The notes below the pieces were generated by a model that was given only the letters and a program-made list of their open reading frames with translations, did not search any database and was not told the DNA's origin. 64,000 bases of DNA from Erigeron canadensis. Lineage: Eukaryota > Streptophyta > Magnoliopsida > Asterales > Asteraceae. The translations under genes were made by a program, and so were the position numbers. This document shows positions 32,371-43,751 of the stretch, piece after piece (positions within the stretch are counted from its first letter, which is position 1; every line of letters begins with the position of its first letter). The stretch spans positions 17,920,501 through 17,984,500 of the forward strand of contig NC_057761.1 in assembly GCF_010389155.1 (NCBI RefSeq), read 5' to 3'.

Positions 32371-34341
32371 AAGGTTTTGTTATGCCTTGTACTTCAACCA
32401 TATACAATTATTATGCTACTTGGTTAAATTAGTAGGATTGTAAGATTTTATTATATGCAACATGTAAATTATGTTAGTTTTGTTAACCTTTGATTCTTTT
32501 AATTCTCGTTTTTAATTGTTGAATCCTTCCCTTCAAGTAATGTGCTCTTGGAGGTAATCTGTAATCCCTCCTTACGGATCTCAAGAACAGGTATGGATCA
32601 CGTGTGATTCTTAATTATAGGTTATAGCCGGATAATTTTTATTTATTTTATTTAATATGAAGTTTGAAGGTAGGTGAGAAGTTAAGTGACTAGCGACCAA
32701 TGTTGTCGAGCTACTAGCTTAGACGATAGGTACCCTATAGTTTGATGATGGAGTTAAGGTTGGACACTTGAAGGGATATAAGTAGGTGACGCATAAAAGG
32801 GTTACCTGGCACACGCATGGAAGGATACAATTACAATTACGGTCGCGAACGTAATTGTAAATGTATCACGACATGTGTGTGCTTGTGTGACTGTGTTTGT
32901 GTTGATCTGAATGAAATGAAGGTGGGTATGATGGAATCACTGAATGGTAGCATATTTAACTACGTGAAAAGTAGACACGTAAATATGGAATAAAGAATGA
33001 TGAAGCTAAAGCAAGTAGAGATGTTAAGACTAAGGATAATTGAACCCCGAATCATGAAGTATTTTCACTATTTGGGCACCGTGTCATAACCTCGGCAAAA
33101 TTCAGGTAGGGAAGAGTTAAAGTTTTGCTTGAGCACACGGAGATTATTTGAAGCATGTTGAAAATAGCTTTTCTGATGTTAGCCGATATGCGGCGCACAG
33201 AAGTAGTATGCGACGCATACTCATAGTTTCCAAATTCTACGACGCATATATGAAACACATGAAATCCTCACACTTCAAAAAACCTGAAATTTGCGGCGCA
33301 TATTTTGGTTTGTATTGTATTTACGAATCGTTTAGTTTTGATTTTGCTTCGAGATGGTATATGATGATTGTGACAAGTATCTAGAGGTGGATATTCTTCC
33401 TTAGATTACACGAATTTACGATGAACTAGCATGTAAATCTTTATAGCAATCCCATCGCTTATTGTCTTCACCGGTGTGACGTAATGGTGATGTTGAAATC
33501 CTATATTCTTGCAAAATTCTACGTATGAATGCTTCTCTAGGTAAAGAGTTTTTTCTTAAGAAAAGTTAAGAGGTATTATGATGGAGTCATTTATAGTTTC
33601 TTAAAACAAAAAGAATTGACCATGTTTGTCGCCTAATTGATTTATTCATGCAAGGCAAAGTTTATTTTCTTAAAGTCGAGATTATAAGTAGTTTGAAACT
33701 TTTCAATAATCAAGGGTCGAATTCTCTATTGATTTTATGTATCGCATTACTTTAAAAAAAAAAAAAAGTTGGCCCTTAAATGTTTTGAATTTAAAGTACT
33801 AAAATTTGGACAACTATATATATTGGATAAATCTGAAATCAGTTCATTATAATATATATTTAGACTTTAAAAACATTGAACATATAAGGCTTGTTAAAGA
33901 GTGGTTCAATATTTGCAGTTTGATTAAGGTTCTTATGGTGTTTCTTTAGTTAGTTATCCTCGAGTCTCCTTCTATTTTAGTAATATATACTACACTTTTG
34001 AAGGTTCAATCAAGTCCATCACGTTGATGGAGTCTGAAGTTCTCAGGTAGCTTCACTAGCTAAAGCAATGTTCTGGTAAGTTGTAGGTAGCATGGTCACT
34101 TGTGTTTCAATGACCTAAGCCATTGTGTTTAATAATTGTAGCGACAACCCAGTTAAAGGTTCCTATGCATATAGGTGATCGGTTCGGGTTAGCTAGGGTG
34201 TGGTAGATGTTCCATCATCGTCTATATATGATTTTGGTTGTCCTATTTAGTTATAGTTGATTTTTCTTCAACCCTGCCTATAAGTGATAGGCCTTACAAA
34301 TTATTTTGCTTATGAATTAGAGCCGTAAAATATATATATAT

Positions 34342-34594
34342 TGTAATAAACAAATTTAAGCTAGATTTGTGCAATTTATGGAGTTTGTGTTTAAAAAGGT
34401 GTTTGTGTGTGTATGGAGGTTAGGGATGAAGATTAGAGAGAAAATGTGTGGAATGTGTGTGTTTTTAATTAGGAAATGGTAAAAGTCTTTCAAATTAGGT
34501 GTGGAAGGGGGTATTTATACCATAAATCTAAGATTTCACTAATGCCCTTCCATCTCTAAAATATTACATTTTAACACCATTTTTAGGTCTAACA
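34342..34594 (-). repeat. 3' LTR of E4 (left side)
   Basis: TGTAATAAACAAAT...GTCTAACA on the plus strand. A purine tract AAGGGGAAGAA on the minus strand abuts it. Further purine tracts of the same kind lie within the next 600 bp. Confidence 0.92.
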
Positions 34595-35270
34595 TTCTTC
34601 CCCTTGGTGTTGAAATGTAATTCAACGTCTTTAAATACGAATTTGTTGATGAAGGTCTTCGAAGCTTTCTCATTGTCTTCAAGATCTTCCATCAAACTAA
34701 TCTTTTCAGAGTAAATGCACTGCGGAAAATGGATTTGGCTCTTGAGTTTTTAAAACACTTTGCGGAAGCTTGATCTTGGCTCTTTTAGATTTGAACATGA
34801 AAGCATCTTCTTGACAATCTTAACTTTGTCACACTTCCCCTTGATTAATGAATCTCTCTCTTAAAGCATTTAGACAAACATTCTTCTTCATCACAAACTT
34901 CCCCTCGATCAAACAGTCATATTTGCGTACCACCAACGCTTATGTATAGGGTGTACCCGCGGCGTACCCACCACGTTAGAGATAGTTTTCTTCAAAGAAT
35001 CAATTTGGGGTCATCCTTATTAACATATCTTCTTACTTCCCCTCAAATGATGAACTTTCTTGTTTCTCCCCATCAAATTTCAAGAAGACATTAAGGTCGT
35101 TCGATTTCATTGTTCTCTTTCTTCCCCTCATGATGAATGTGTGGCTACATGTTCATCATGTTTCCTTGAAGTCGAAGCTGGGGAATCAACTATTATGAAG
35201 TAGTAGTCCAATAAACAACATCTTTAGCCCGGGTTATACACTGACATGTGTATAAGCCATATTCATCGAA
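34595..35270 (-). other. E4 3' non-coding region
   Basis: Short counterpart of the E1-E3 3' regions, with repeated GGGGAAG tracts (minus strand, near 34600, 34848, 34902, 35037 and 35132) and a hairpin-like GGTTATACA...TGTATAA word at 35229-35257 just after the ORF, matching the post-pol hairpin of the larger elements. Confidence 0.7.
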
Positions 35271-36353
35271 TCACTTAACAACAACCTTTAGGACCCATTT
35301 TAGTGTAGACCCAATGGTTTTAGTCTTGAAACTCCAAAGGAAAGTGTCATCGATTCGACGAATAGAATCTGCAGTCCATGGAGGGTGAAAACTCGAAGTC
35401 GTTGAAAAGTTGAGTTTTCGTAGACGCAGTGGAGATGCAAAGACATTCACTTTTTGCACTGCAAATGGTTTTGGTGCAAGATCAAATAGCTCCCAAAATG
35501 AATATTTGAATGTCCTTGACTCAGTTGACGTGGGCTTATAAAATGACTTTGACACAGTCTTTGTCAACTGAGCTTTTGCTTGAGAGATGAACTTGGTATT
35601 GTCTTCAAATGATAAGAATGGAATGAGAGTCTTTGTTCCATCAATATTTGTCTTCTGAGAGTACCTTCTATCCTTTTCCAAGGCATAGTTGGTAAACTGA
35701 GACACTTTACGGTTGGGGGTTTTTGGAACATCACCAATCTTGTAAGCAGGAGAACTACTCGATTGTTTCAGAAGAGCTTCAACTTTTGTATCAAGAGACT
35801 TCGACTTGAAAGATTCAATTCGACTTTCAATCTTCTCAAGTTGTTTTTCAACCAAAGAACTCAAATCAGACAAAGAAATTGTTGACACTTCAGCCTTTAT
35901 CTTTGAAGCAATAGTTGTTTCCTTCAAGAGACGAGCTTCCAAGGATGAAACTTGTGACATCAACTCATCATTCTTCTTCAAAGTTTGCTTGTCAATTTCA
36001 TTCCAAACTTTAAGGTTTCCAATTTCATCTCGAAGTTCTTTTATCTCACTTCTAAGCCTCACATTCCCAGCTTGAAAGTAGGTAATCTGTTCTTTCAGTT
36101 TGACATTCTCAGCTTGTAACGTGACTACTTCCTCTTGAAACTTTACATTTTCAGTTGCAATCGAATGAATCATTAACTTCATTACTTGACAAGGAGTTAT
36201 TTCAGATTGCGAAAAAGTAGTCGTACAACATGAGCACAGTCCACCTTTATGAAGTTTTATTTCAGATGAAGTAGGTGTCTTGGGTGAGGAAGTTAACCAA
36301 AAATTGAGGACGTAATCATTTTTGACCGAATTTGAGATACTTGGACTTGTCAT
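35271..36353 (-). CDS. gag: E4 gag-like coiled-coil protein, 360 residues, intact
   Basis: The ATG at 36353 (MTSPSISNSVKNDYVLNFW) opens a frame that runs without interruption to TAA. A TTG four codons upstream is in frame but not a likely plant start. Residues about 70-190 form heptad-like Leu/Ile/Glu-rich stretches (for example VVTLQAENVKLKEQI and LRSEIKELRDEIGNL), a strong coiled-coil pattern. The C-terminal part is basic, and the ending STLKWVLKVVVK parallels the FKWVPKVG end of E1-E3 gag. There is no CCHC knuckle and no TQT array. It probably derives from the gag extension of a Sirevirus; its role (particle assembly, or hitch-hiking on another gag) is inference. Confidence 0.75.
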   Translation of the reverse strand: MTSPSISNSVKNDYVLNFWLTSSPKTPTSSEIKLHKGGLCSCCTTTFSQSEITPCQVMKLMIHSIATENVKFQEEVVTLQAENVKLKEQITYFQAGNVRLRSEIKELRDEIGNLKVWNEIDKQTLKKNDELMSQVSSLEARLLKETTIASKIKAEVSTISLSDLSSLVEKQLEKIESRIESFKSKSLDTKVEALLKQSSSSPAYKIGDVPKTPNRKVSQFTNYALEKDRRYSQKTNIDGTKTLIPFLSFEDNTKFISQAKAQLTKTVSKSFYKPTSTESRTFKYSFWELFDLAPKPFAVQKVNVFASPLRLRKLNFSTTSSFHPPWTADSIRRIDDTFLWSFKTKTIGSTLKWVLKVVVK

Positions 36354-37583
36354 TTTATTGAGCAAAGGTGGAAAGAAATAAAATGATATTGTGTTTTAAA
36401 TTGAAATGAAGAATTAAGAATTGAAAATTTTTGAATTTCAGGTTTCCCTCCAAATTTTGCTTTCGAAATATGTTCTTATGAAACTTGGAATTTCATGTAA
36501 ACTTTGGATATCATGATCATAGGAAAAATTTGATAATTTCAAAAAAAATTTCGCCGAAACCGCGTCGAAAACGCCCAAAAATGGACCGAAAATCTTTCGA
36601 ACGCTAACAAACTTCAAATCTCCATGAATCATGCCATTTTAAGATCATGGGCAAAAATTATTTTTCCCGCCAAAATTTTTTTTTTTTTTTGGATTTTCTG
36701 AATTGGAATGATCTTGGTTGAAACGATCTAAATGAAGATCGTTTTAGGATTGGAAATGAAACAATCTAAAAGGAATTAGGAAGTGAAACGATCTTGAAAG
36801 GAATGAAAGGTAGAACGATCTAAAAAGAGATCGTTTTGGAAACTTGTAGGTGAAACGATCTAATTTAGATCGTTTTGGAATCAAAGAGCTGAAACGATCT
36901 AAAAGAGATCGTTTTGGTTTCACCAAAACTGAAACGATCTAAAAGAGATCGTTTTGGTTTCTTATCAGAATTTTCAAGAAATTGAATTGACCAAAACCAA
37001 TCCAAAGGATCAGTTAGCCACAATCAATTCTTCACAACACAACCACACTTGGCAAAACGATTTAAATTGAATCGTTTTACAAGCTACAATCATTGAAGTA
37101 AATATGAAGTATGTAAAACTGAAACGATCTAAATTAGATCGTTTTAATTTCACTTCATCTTCTCCAACAGTTCAGTTTCAACATAAAACTCCGTTGATGA
37201 ACCTTAAAACTTCAATAACTTTTGATTTTCTGGGAATTAGAACATGAGACCACTTGCAAACTGTTTGTTTTCACCTTAGCAACAATCCGATTAACACAAT
37301 TCACCTCAAAACATAACAGATTCAAAACCCAAATTTTGAGCAAAAATTCTCAAAATTCAAACTCGCAATTCGGATTGAATTAGAACGTGAAATTTGAGAG
37401 GATTATGTTTTTAACTATCAGGAATCTATTGGTGAACAAATAATTGTGATTTCATGTGATTTGTGAGATGATCAAATGATGAACAGTGAAGAAAACGGTT
37501 TTGGATAAAAATTCGAATATTGATGAAAAATTGATAGAAATTGCAACAAATTGAGCTCTGGATCGTTAACGTGTAGTTATTTT
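36354..37583 (-). other. E4 leader with ACGATCT palindrome array
   Basis: At least seven inverted repeats: 36720-36748, 36812-36839, 36853-36879, 36892-36918, 36932-36957, 37054-37080 and 37123-37148. Here the stem is AAACGATCTAA...TTAGATCGTTTT, so relative to E1 several base pairs differ on both arms. A short CTGATCC-TTT-GGATTGG hairpin (minus strand) lies at about 36995-37012. A T-run of about 20 is at 36675. Confidence 0.85.
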
Positions 37584-37595
37584 GCTCTAATACCA
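37584..37595 (-). other. E4 primer binding site, initiator tRNA-Met
   Basis: On the minus strand TGGTATTAGAGC, one change from the exact iMet complement, two bases after the LTR. Confidence 0.85.
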
Positions 37596-37597
37596 AA

Positions 37598-37851
37598 TGT
37601 TATAAACAAATTTAAGCTAGATTTGTGCAATTTATGGAGTTTGTGTTTAAAAAGGTGTTTGTGTGTGTATGGAGGTTAGGGATGAAGATTAGAGAGAAAA
37701 TGTGTGGAATGTGTGTGTTTTTAATTAAGAAATGGTAAAAGTCTTTCAAATTAGGTGTGGAAGGGGGTATTTATACCATAAATCTAAGATTTCACTAATG
37801 TCCTTTCCATCTCTAAAATATTACATTTTAACACCATTTTTAGGTCTAACA
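37598..37851 (-). repeat. 5' LTR of E4 (right side)
   Basis: TGTTATAAAC...GTCTAACA on the plus strand; near-identical to 34342-34594. A TATA-like GTATAAATAC on the minus strand lies at 37768-37777 and is the likely promoter element. Confidence 0.92.
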
Positions 37852-38486
37852 TATATATATACATATATTTTTTTGTAAGCATCTTTCGGGTAATAACTAC
37901 AAATATTTACTATATAAACTGTCATTAGCTGCAATGTTTAGCGTTGCGGTATGAATAGCATCAAATGGGCGAGATTACATGAATACCTGTAACACAATCT
38001 TGTATCGATAAGAATTTATACGATGGTGGACACTTTGTGATAGTAGCATTGCTATGGGATTATTGCGGCGAGTGTTAAGATATATATATATATAACATAT
38101 ATATATATATTATTTTGGAGTCAAGAAAGACCAATAAACTAGGTAACCAATATAGCAAGGATGAACTGATATAGAGTAGTACTAGATTTGTACATTCTTG
38201 GTGTTGTGAGTAATAACTTGGTTAGGGCAGAATGTTGAGATAGCTTGTAACAGAGATGAGACGGGATACAATTGTTTTCGTTTGTTTACTGATGAGATGA
38301 TTCTGGGGACAAAATCCTTTTAAGGAGGAGATAATTGTAACAACCTGAATATTTTGTTAGTTTTGTTAACCTTTAATAAACGTTTTCGGAATAAAGGTTT
38401 TGTAATGGGTTGGGTGCCTTCTGGTCAAGTATGTGCTTTGGCTGGTGATCTGTACATCACCAATTTTGGATCATACACCACCAAAC

Positions 38487-38822
38487 TAACACGATTTCTG
38501 CTCTAGATTCGATCTTAACAATGGCGGATGTAAGTGTGTGTGTTCTTGGTGTGTTTAGTGTGTGTATTGAGAGAGAGTGTGTGTGTGTGTTTGTTTTGAG
38601 ACGGACTAAGGTGTGTGTATTATGAGAGTTGTTCTTAAAATAGTTATATGTACATGTATATATATGATGCCTCAGGAATGAGGAGTATTTACACTATAAG
38701 TCCTTACACATGCTAAACTTTATATTTAGCTCCTCATCCTTAGTTATCATATATCTATGATTTAACAACAAGCAAGTCCACAATCTTAATTACAATTTAT
38801 CACTATTTTTGGATTTCTAACA
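38487..38822 (-). repeat. 3' LTR of E3 (left side)
   Basis: TAACACG...TTTCTAACA on the plus strand; compared with the right LTR it misses TGTAA at its outer end and differs at about eight positions plus a GT-repeat length change. A purine tract (minus strand CTAAGGGGGAGAA) follows. Confidence 0.92.
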
Positions 38823-41514
38823 TTCTCCCCCTTAGTGATATATTGTAATGGATGAAGTACGTGTTATTTTGTCTTGTAGGAAAGAAGATGATGAGCCCGG
38901 TGGTGTAGACAATTGGTATAATGAAACAAGTCTTCAAAGCTTTCTCATTGTCTTTGGAGAGCTTGAATCAATCTTGGTCTTGGACTTCTTGAGGTTAAAA
39001 CATAAGGTAATCTCGATGTTCTTAATTGAACAGAGAATAAAAAGTGTGTCTTGAATCTTTCAAAATTGTTGAACCAAGAGTCAGAGTTGTCTTTTGAAAT
39101 GCGGAAGGTATAAACTTGGCGTTGGTTCTTCAATCTTCGATTCTTGAGTGAAAATTGTTTTCTTGGAATAAAGTATCAAAAACTTGTACTCTCCCCTTTG
39201 ATGTATGCATAGGAACATTCTTGAACAAGTGTAAATGAACAACTTGAAGATCTTGAATGAAATCTGTTGATGAAGACACTTTTGAAGCTTTACTTCTTGG
39301 TCTTGAATCTTTCAATCAATTTTCAATTTTTCGTAGCTTTGATCTTTGTTACATTTAACTTGAACACTTTGGAGAGTAAATATTTGAATGAAATTTGAAT
39401 AAATCTCTTATGAAGTGATCATGCTCCCCCTCAATTCATGAGTATAAACATTTTGGAACATTTTTGAACATTTGTTCTATCTTGAGATAATATCCTCATC
39501 ATTGGTCTCATTCTCATCTTCATCCCTAACCTCCATACACACACAAACACCATTTCACTTACTAACTCCATGTTTGCACAAATCAAGCTCAAAATTTTTG
39601 TCTCAATCAATCATAATCGTTTTCTCCCCCTCATAATGACAAAGTTGGAAACCAATGTCATTATGCAAACATTGATAAATTAAATACTAAAAGAAATAAC
39701 ACAAGTTAAAACGAGATTTGCATGGAGAAATATCAAGCATCAACCCATCAATCCAAACCATTAGCCCAACCCAAAGAATCCTAAGGGTAACTAAAATGTA
39801 AGGTTGAAGTTGTTGGTACAAACGATATAGAATGGTGTTGGTGGTTTTTGTGTTTGGGAGAAGAGAAATGGAAAAACTGGATAATAATGATCCGTTAACA
39901 TGTTCAAAAATCAAAAGGATTAATGAAATGACCGATAGAAATGTATAACATTTTTCGGATTTCCTATGTATCATTGAAATATGCACAAAGCAATGTTCTA
40001 ACATAGTTCGGTCTTGCAGCTTTTCAACCACGAGATTGCTTGAAAGAATATAAATCATGGTCAGTGTCACTAAGGCGTTTAATAACCATAATCTATTATT
40101 CTTTTTAGGTAATAACCGAGGTCACTATTAGACTTCTCGTTCACTCGATAATCACATAAATGCAATTATGAGACCTATGTTCAATGTTGGAAAAGATGTT
40201 AGCATTGGTAGGATTTCCATTTGATCATCGTGGAATATCAATTAAGATATCACTACAAATGTTCCGGCTATATCACATAGATAAGCAATAATATCACAAA
40301 GATATGACTCGAATGTGTCTTAAGAAAATGAAAAATGATCAAATGAATGATCAAGCATCATAGCTCTAGACACAATGTGATCAAATGAAGTCGGGGATTG
40401 GAGCAGAATGTCTCCCTTTTTCAATATCAACATCTTGCAAATGAAGAGTCAATAGAAATGTGAAAATCTTCGTGAGAAATGAAACAAGTATTTGTTAAGA
40501 AACACTTGAGTGGTTAGGTAAAGATGTGAATGCTTCACTGGGTCCATGAAGTCTTTATCAAGATATCAACAAATGACATCCGATAAAAATGTGTTTTACC
40601 TGGCGATTTGAGAAATTTAGGGAAGGGTATCATTTCTTTTAACCCTTTTCTCACAACATATCACCTTAACCTCTCACTTTTCAACTTTACTCCCTCCATC
40701 CTATTTGCACAAAATCATCATCACTCAAAATATCCTTACAATCTAATGAAAGAATTGAATACTCCGAGGGTAGAACTCATCGGCGATGATGAAGTTCATG
40801 GAGTGAACGAATTGCTCATGTGCAAACTAATCACCAAACTTCAATTGATGAAAAGTCATTTTGAAAAACATCAAACGTGCGTATGAAAAGATTTAAAACA
40901 CATTTGAAGTTTTGAAAAAAAAAAATTTTAAATCACAAACTCCCCCTTAATCTATGCAAAGGTATATCAAAATGTTTTTCATAGAAAGGTAGAGCAAAAA
41001 TTGGTTTTTGTGAGATAAAAAAAAATTTTTGTTGTGATTTAAACAGAAAATTTGAGAGTCTAACGTAAACAAGATTTTAAGAAACACAAAGATTTGCTTC
41101 AACAACAATATTCATAGTAAGACTACTAGGGAGTATACAAAGGCGTTCGATCCTTCGCATCTTACATCAACAATGTTGGATGCAAAATAAAACAATTAAG
41201 CACATTTAACTCAATTTATTGTTCAAGATGAGACAACTAGGGAGTATACAAAGGCGTTCAATCCTTCGCTTCTCATATCAACAATTGAGAGTGAAAGAAT
41301 ATTTTGACGGAAAAAATAATACTTTTGGAAATAAATAAAAACTTTTAAGCACGGGTTACATACAGAGTATATGTAAACCACTTGAAAAAGAGAAAAGAAA
41401 AAAAATAAAGAAAATCTTTTTGTTATTTTTCATAATTTTATATTTTGTATTTGATTTTTGTCTTTTCAAATTTTGTATTTTGTTTTTCAAGAATGTATCA
41501 AAAACAAAATAAGT
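38823..41514 (-). other. E3 long 3' non-coding region
   Basis: Close match to the E2 region 11175-13878. It contains the sense hydrophobic ORF (39687-40070, 127 codons), the antisense ORF (40746-40886), purine tracts (for example minus strand near 38826 and 39425), the AAAGGCGTTC direct repeats (near 41140 and 41250) and the post-pol hairpin (41353-41378). Confidence 0.75.
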
Positions 41515-42660
41515 TAAGGTTCAAGATTTAACATGCCAAGCTTGGAGATAAGAAAGTTAAACCTCTTTTCGTCCAATAGTTTGGTGAACAAATCTGCAAT
41601 CTGATAGTCAGTGCCCACAAAGTAAAGCTCGATGTCACCTTTCTCAATATGATCTTTGAGAAAATGATATCTCACATCAATATGCTTTGATCGAGAGTGG
41701 TTTACTCAGTTGACTGCAATAGCAATGGCACTTTGAGAATCACAATAGATAGGGATATGATCATATTTCAGACCATAATTAGTTAGTTGTGTCTTCATCC
41801 ATAACACTTGAGCACAACAACTAGCCGCAGCCACATATTCAGCTTCAGCTGTTGATAGTGATACACAATTCTGTTTCTTGGAAGACCAACTCACAATTTT
41901 ATCACCTAAAAATTGTAAAGTACCAGAAGTGCTCTTGCGATCAAGCTTACAACCTGCATGATCTGCATCTGAATAGGCAGTTAGATTGAATCCAGTATCC
42001 CTTGGATACCAGAGACCTAAATTGGGTGTACCCTTCAGATAACGAAATATTCGTTTCACAGCTTGAAAATGTAAATCAGTTGGAGCAGCTTGATACCTAG
42101 CACACATACATGTTGCAAACATTATATCTGGGCGAGATGCTATAAGATACAACGAACCAATCATACTTCTATATCTCTTTTGGTTAAATGGTTTCCCATT
42201 TTTATCAGCATTAATATTTGTTCGAGCAGCCATTGGGGTAGAAATTGACGAACATGTAGTTATATCAAACTTTTTCAGCATATCATTAATGTCTTTACCT
42301 TGTGATATAAAAATACCATTTGGTAATTGTTTGATTTGAAGACCCAAAAAGTAGTTCATTTCCCCAATCATGCTCATTTCAAAATGATTAACCATTAGAC
42401 ATGGTTTGGTCTTTTAGAATCAACAAAACCTTCTGGTTGTTCAACGTAAACTTCTTCTTTGAGTTCACCATTCAAGTAAGTTGTCTTCACATCCATTTGA
42501 AACACAGTGAAGTTTCGGAATGCGGCATAAGCTAAGAAAATCCGAATGGCTTCCATTCTTGCAACTGGAGCAAAAGTTTCGTCGAAGTCAACACCAGGTT
42601 GTTGGCAATAACCCTTTGCAACAAGTCGAGCTTTGTTCCTTACTACTACTCCATTTTCAC
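41515..42660 (-). pseudogene. pol: E3 RT and RNase H with the RT core deleted
   Basis: The RNase H part is well kept to the LADLFTK-LDEKRFNF...LNLEP end (TAA at about 41515), except for a TGA in IAVN-stop-VNHSRSK (41703-41705). RT is interrupted at about 42396: the sequence jumps from the [11 protein letters not shown] region straight to MVNHFEMSM, losing about 240-300 bp with the YVDD site. The upstream RT start breaks off at about 42660. Confidence 0.9.
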
Positions 42661-43741
42661 CCTTTGCAACTGGAGCGTTTGTTCACAACCTCATAAGGAG
42701 TCTTCTCGAAACGCTAATTGACAATGGACCGATTCTGAGTTTGACAAGCAGTGTCAACAGCTTCAGCCCACATATTGGAAGACAACTTGGAATAAGCAAG
42801 CATTGTTCTTGCAGCTTCCACTACTGTTCGATTCCTCCTTTCAACGACACCGTTTTGTTGTGGGGTACGAACTGCAGAGAATTGGTGAGTAATGCCCTTG
42901 GATTTACAAAATTCATCAAATACGGCATTTTTGAACTCAGTTCCGTTATCCGAACGGATGTAACGAACTGGAAGTTGAAGATTTACTTAAGTAGAAGTGA
43001 TGAAGTCAATCAAAATCTGAGTTGTTTCATCTTTGGATGCAAGAAACTTGACCCAAGTATATCTTGAATAATCATCAACAATAACCAAGATGTATTTCTT
43101 CCCATTTCGACTTTGTACTTTCATCGGCCCACAAAGATCCATGTAAAGCAAATGAAGAGGTGCTAATGAATTTGGAGATTTCTTAGGTTTATGAGAAGCT
43201 CGTTTAATCTTCCCAACAGCACAAGAAGGACAAACATGCTCACATTCATACTTATAGTAACAAGATGCTTGTTGACCAAAGTATTGATAGTTGGAAAATT
43301 TAGGTGAGAAAGCCTTATATGCCACAACCAAGAATTCTTTGATGTAGCTTTCGAAATGAGACAAATATTGTTGGTTGGTTGGTTATCATCAAGATTGACG
43401 GTAAAAAGGTTATCATCGCGGTCGCCACACAAAATGTCAACTCCATCTAGAGTTTGGATTTTGCAAAGAGATTGTCGAAAAAGAACTTGAAGATTGTTGT
43501 CACAAAATTGTCCAACACTGAACAAATTATGACTTAATCCTTCAACATAATGAACTTTCTTGATGACAATTCCATTGCGTTCAATGTCTCCATAACCTAA
43601 GATAGGAGCAAAATTGTTGTTCCCAAATCGAACAGTTCCCATGAATCGTTCGATAAAGTTCTTGAGCAATGCTTTATTGCCAGTCATGTGTTTTGAACAC
43701 CCGAAATCGAGTATCCAAACACAGATGGTTATTTCCTGCAA
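42661..43741 (-). pseudogene. pol: E3 protease and integrase, partly deleted
   Basis: Protease again shows DFG in place of DSG. The integrase core (RSDNGTEF, NGVVERRNR) is present but the frame is disturbed by a small deletion near 43255-43262 and by a TAA near 42989. The integrase stop seen in E2 (N-stop-RFEK) is also present near 42711. About 1 kb corresponding to E2 15230-16260 is missing; the join repeats the CCCTTTGCAAC word found 50 bp away, suggesting a microhomology-mediated deletion. Confidence 0.9.
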
Positions 43742-43751
43742 TCAAAGAAAT

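Larger units (their letters stand above)
34342..37851 (-). mobile_element. E4, young non-autonomous Sirevirus-like element with one ORF
   Basis: 3.5 kb bounded by near-identical LTRs (34342-34594 and 37598-37851) and the target duplication TATAT (34337-34341 and 37852-37856). On the minus strand: LTR, a primer site matching initiator tRNA-Met with one change, a leader with ACGATCT palindromes, one 360-codon gag-like ORF, a short 3' region with several purine tracts, and the LTR. There is no protease, integrase, RT or RNase H, so mobility must depend on enzymes from another element. The LTRs differ at only a handful of positions, about 98% identity by eye. Confidence 0.9.
32461..38335 (+). mobile_element. 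Degenerate Ty3/gypsy-like remains, split by E4
   Basis: The sequence from 32461 (ATGTTAGTTTTGTTAACCTTTG) through about 32660 aligns with the start of the LTR at 38336 and its continuation at 48564, so a related LTR begins here. About 33190-33300 has repeated GCGGCGCA and GCGACGCATA words. The stretch before 38336 ends in AAGGAGGAGAT, a polypurine tract, so it is the 3' internal end of an element whose 3' LTR follows. No gag-pol homology is seen. E4 is inserted at 34342. The start and the boundary between LTR and interior are unclear. Confidence 0.5.

Noticed and set aside
33148..33384. 78-codon ORF near the GCGACGCATA words
   Set aside because: It lies in LTR-like DNA of a degenerate gypsy element; an overlapping antisense ORF of similar size suggests chance.
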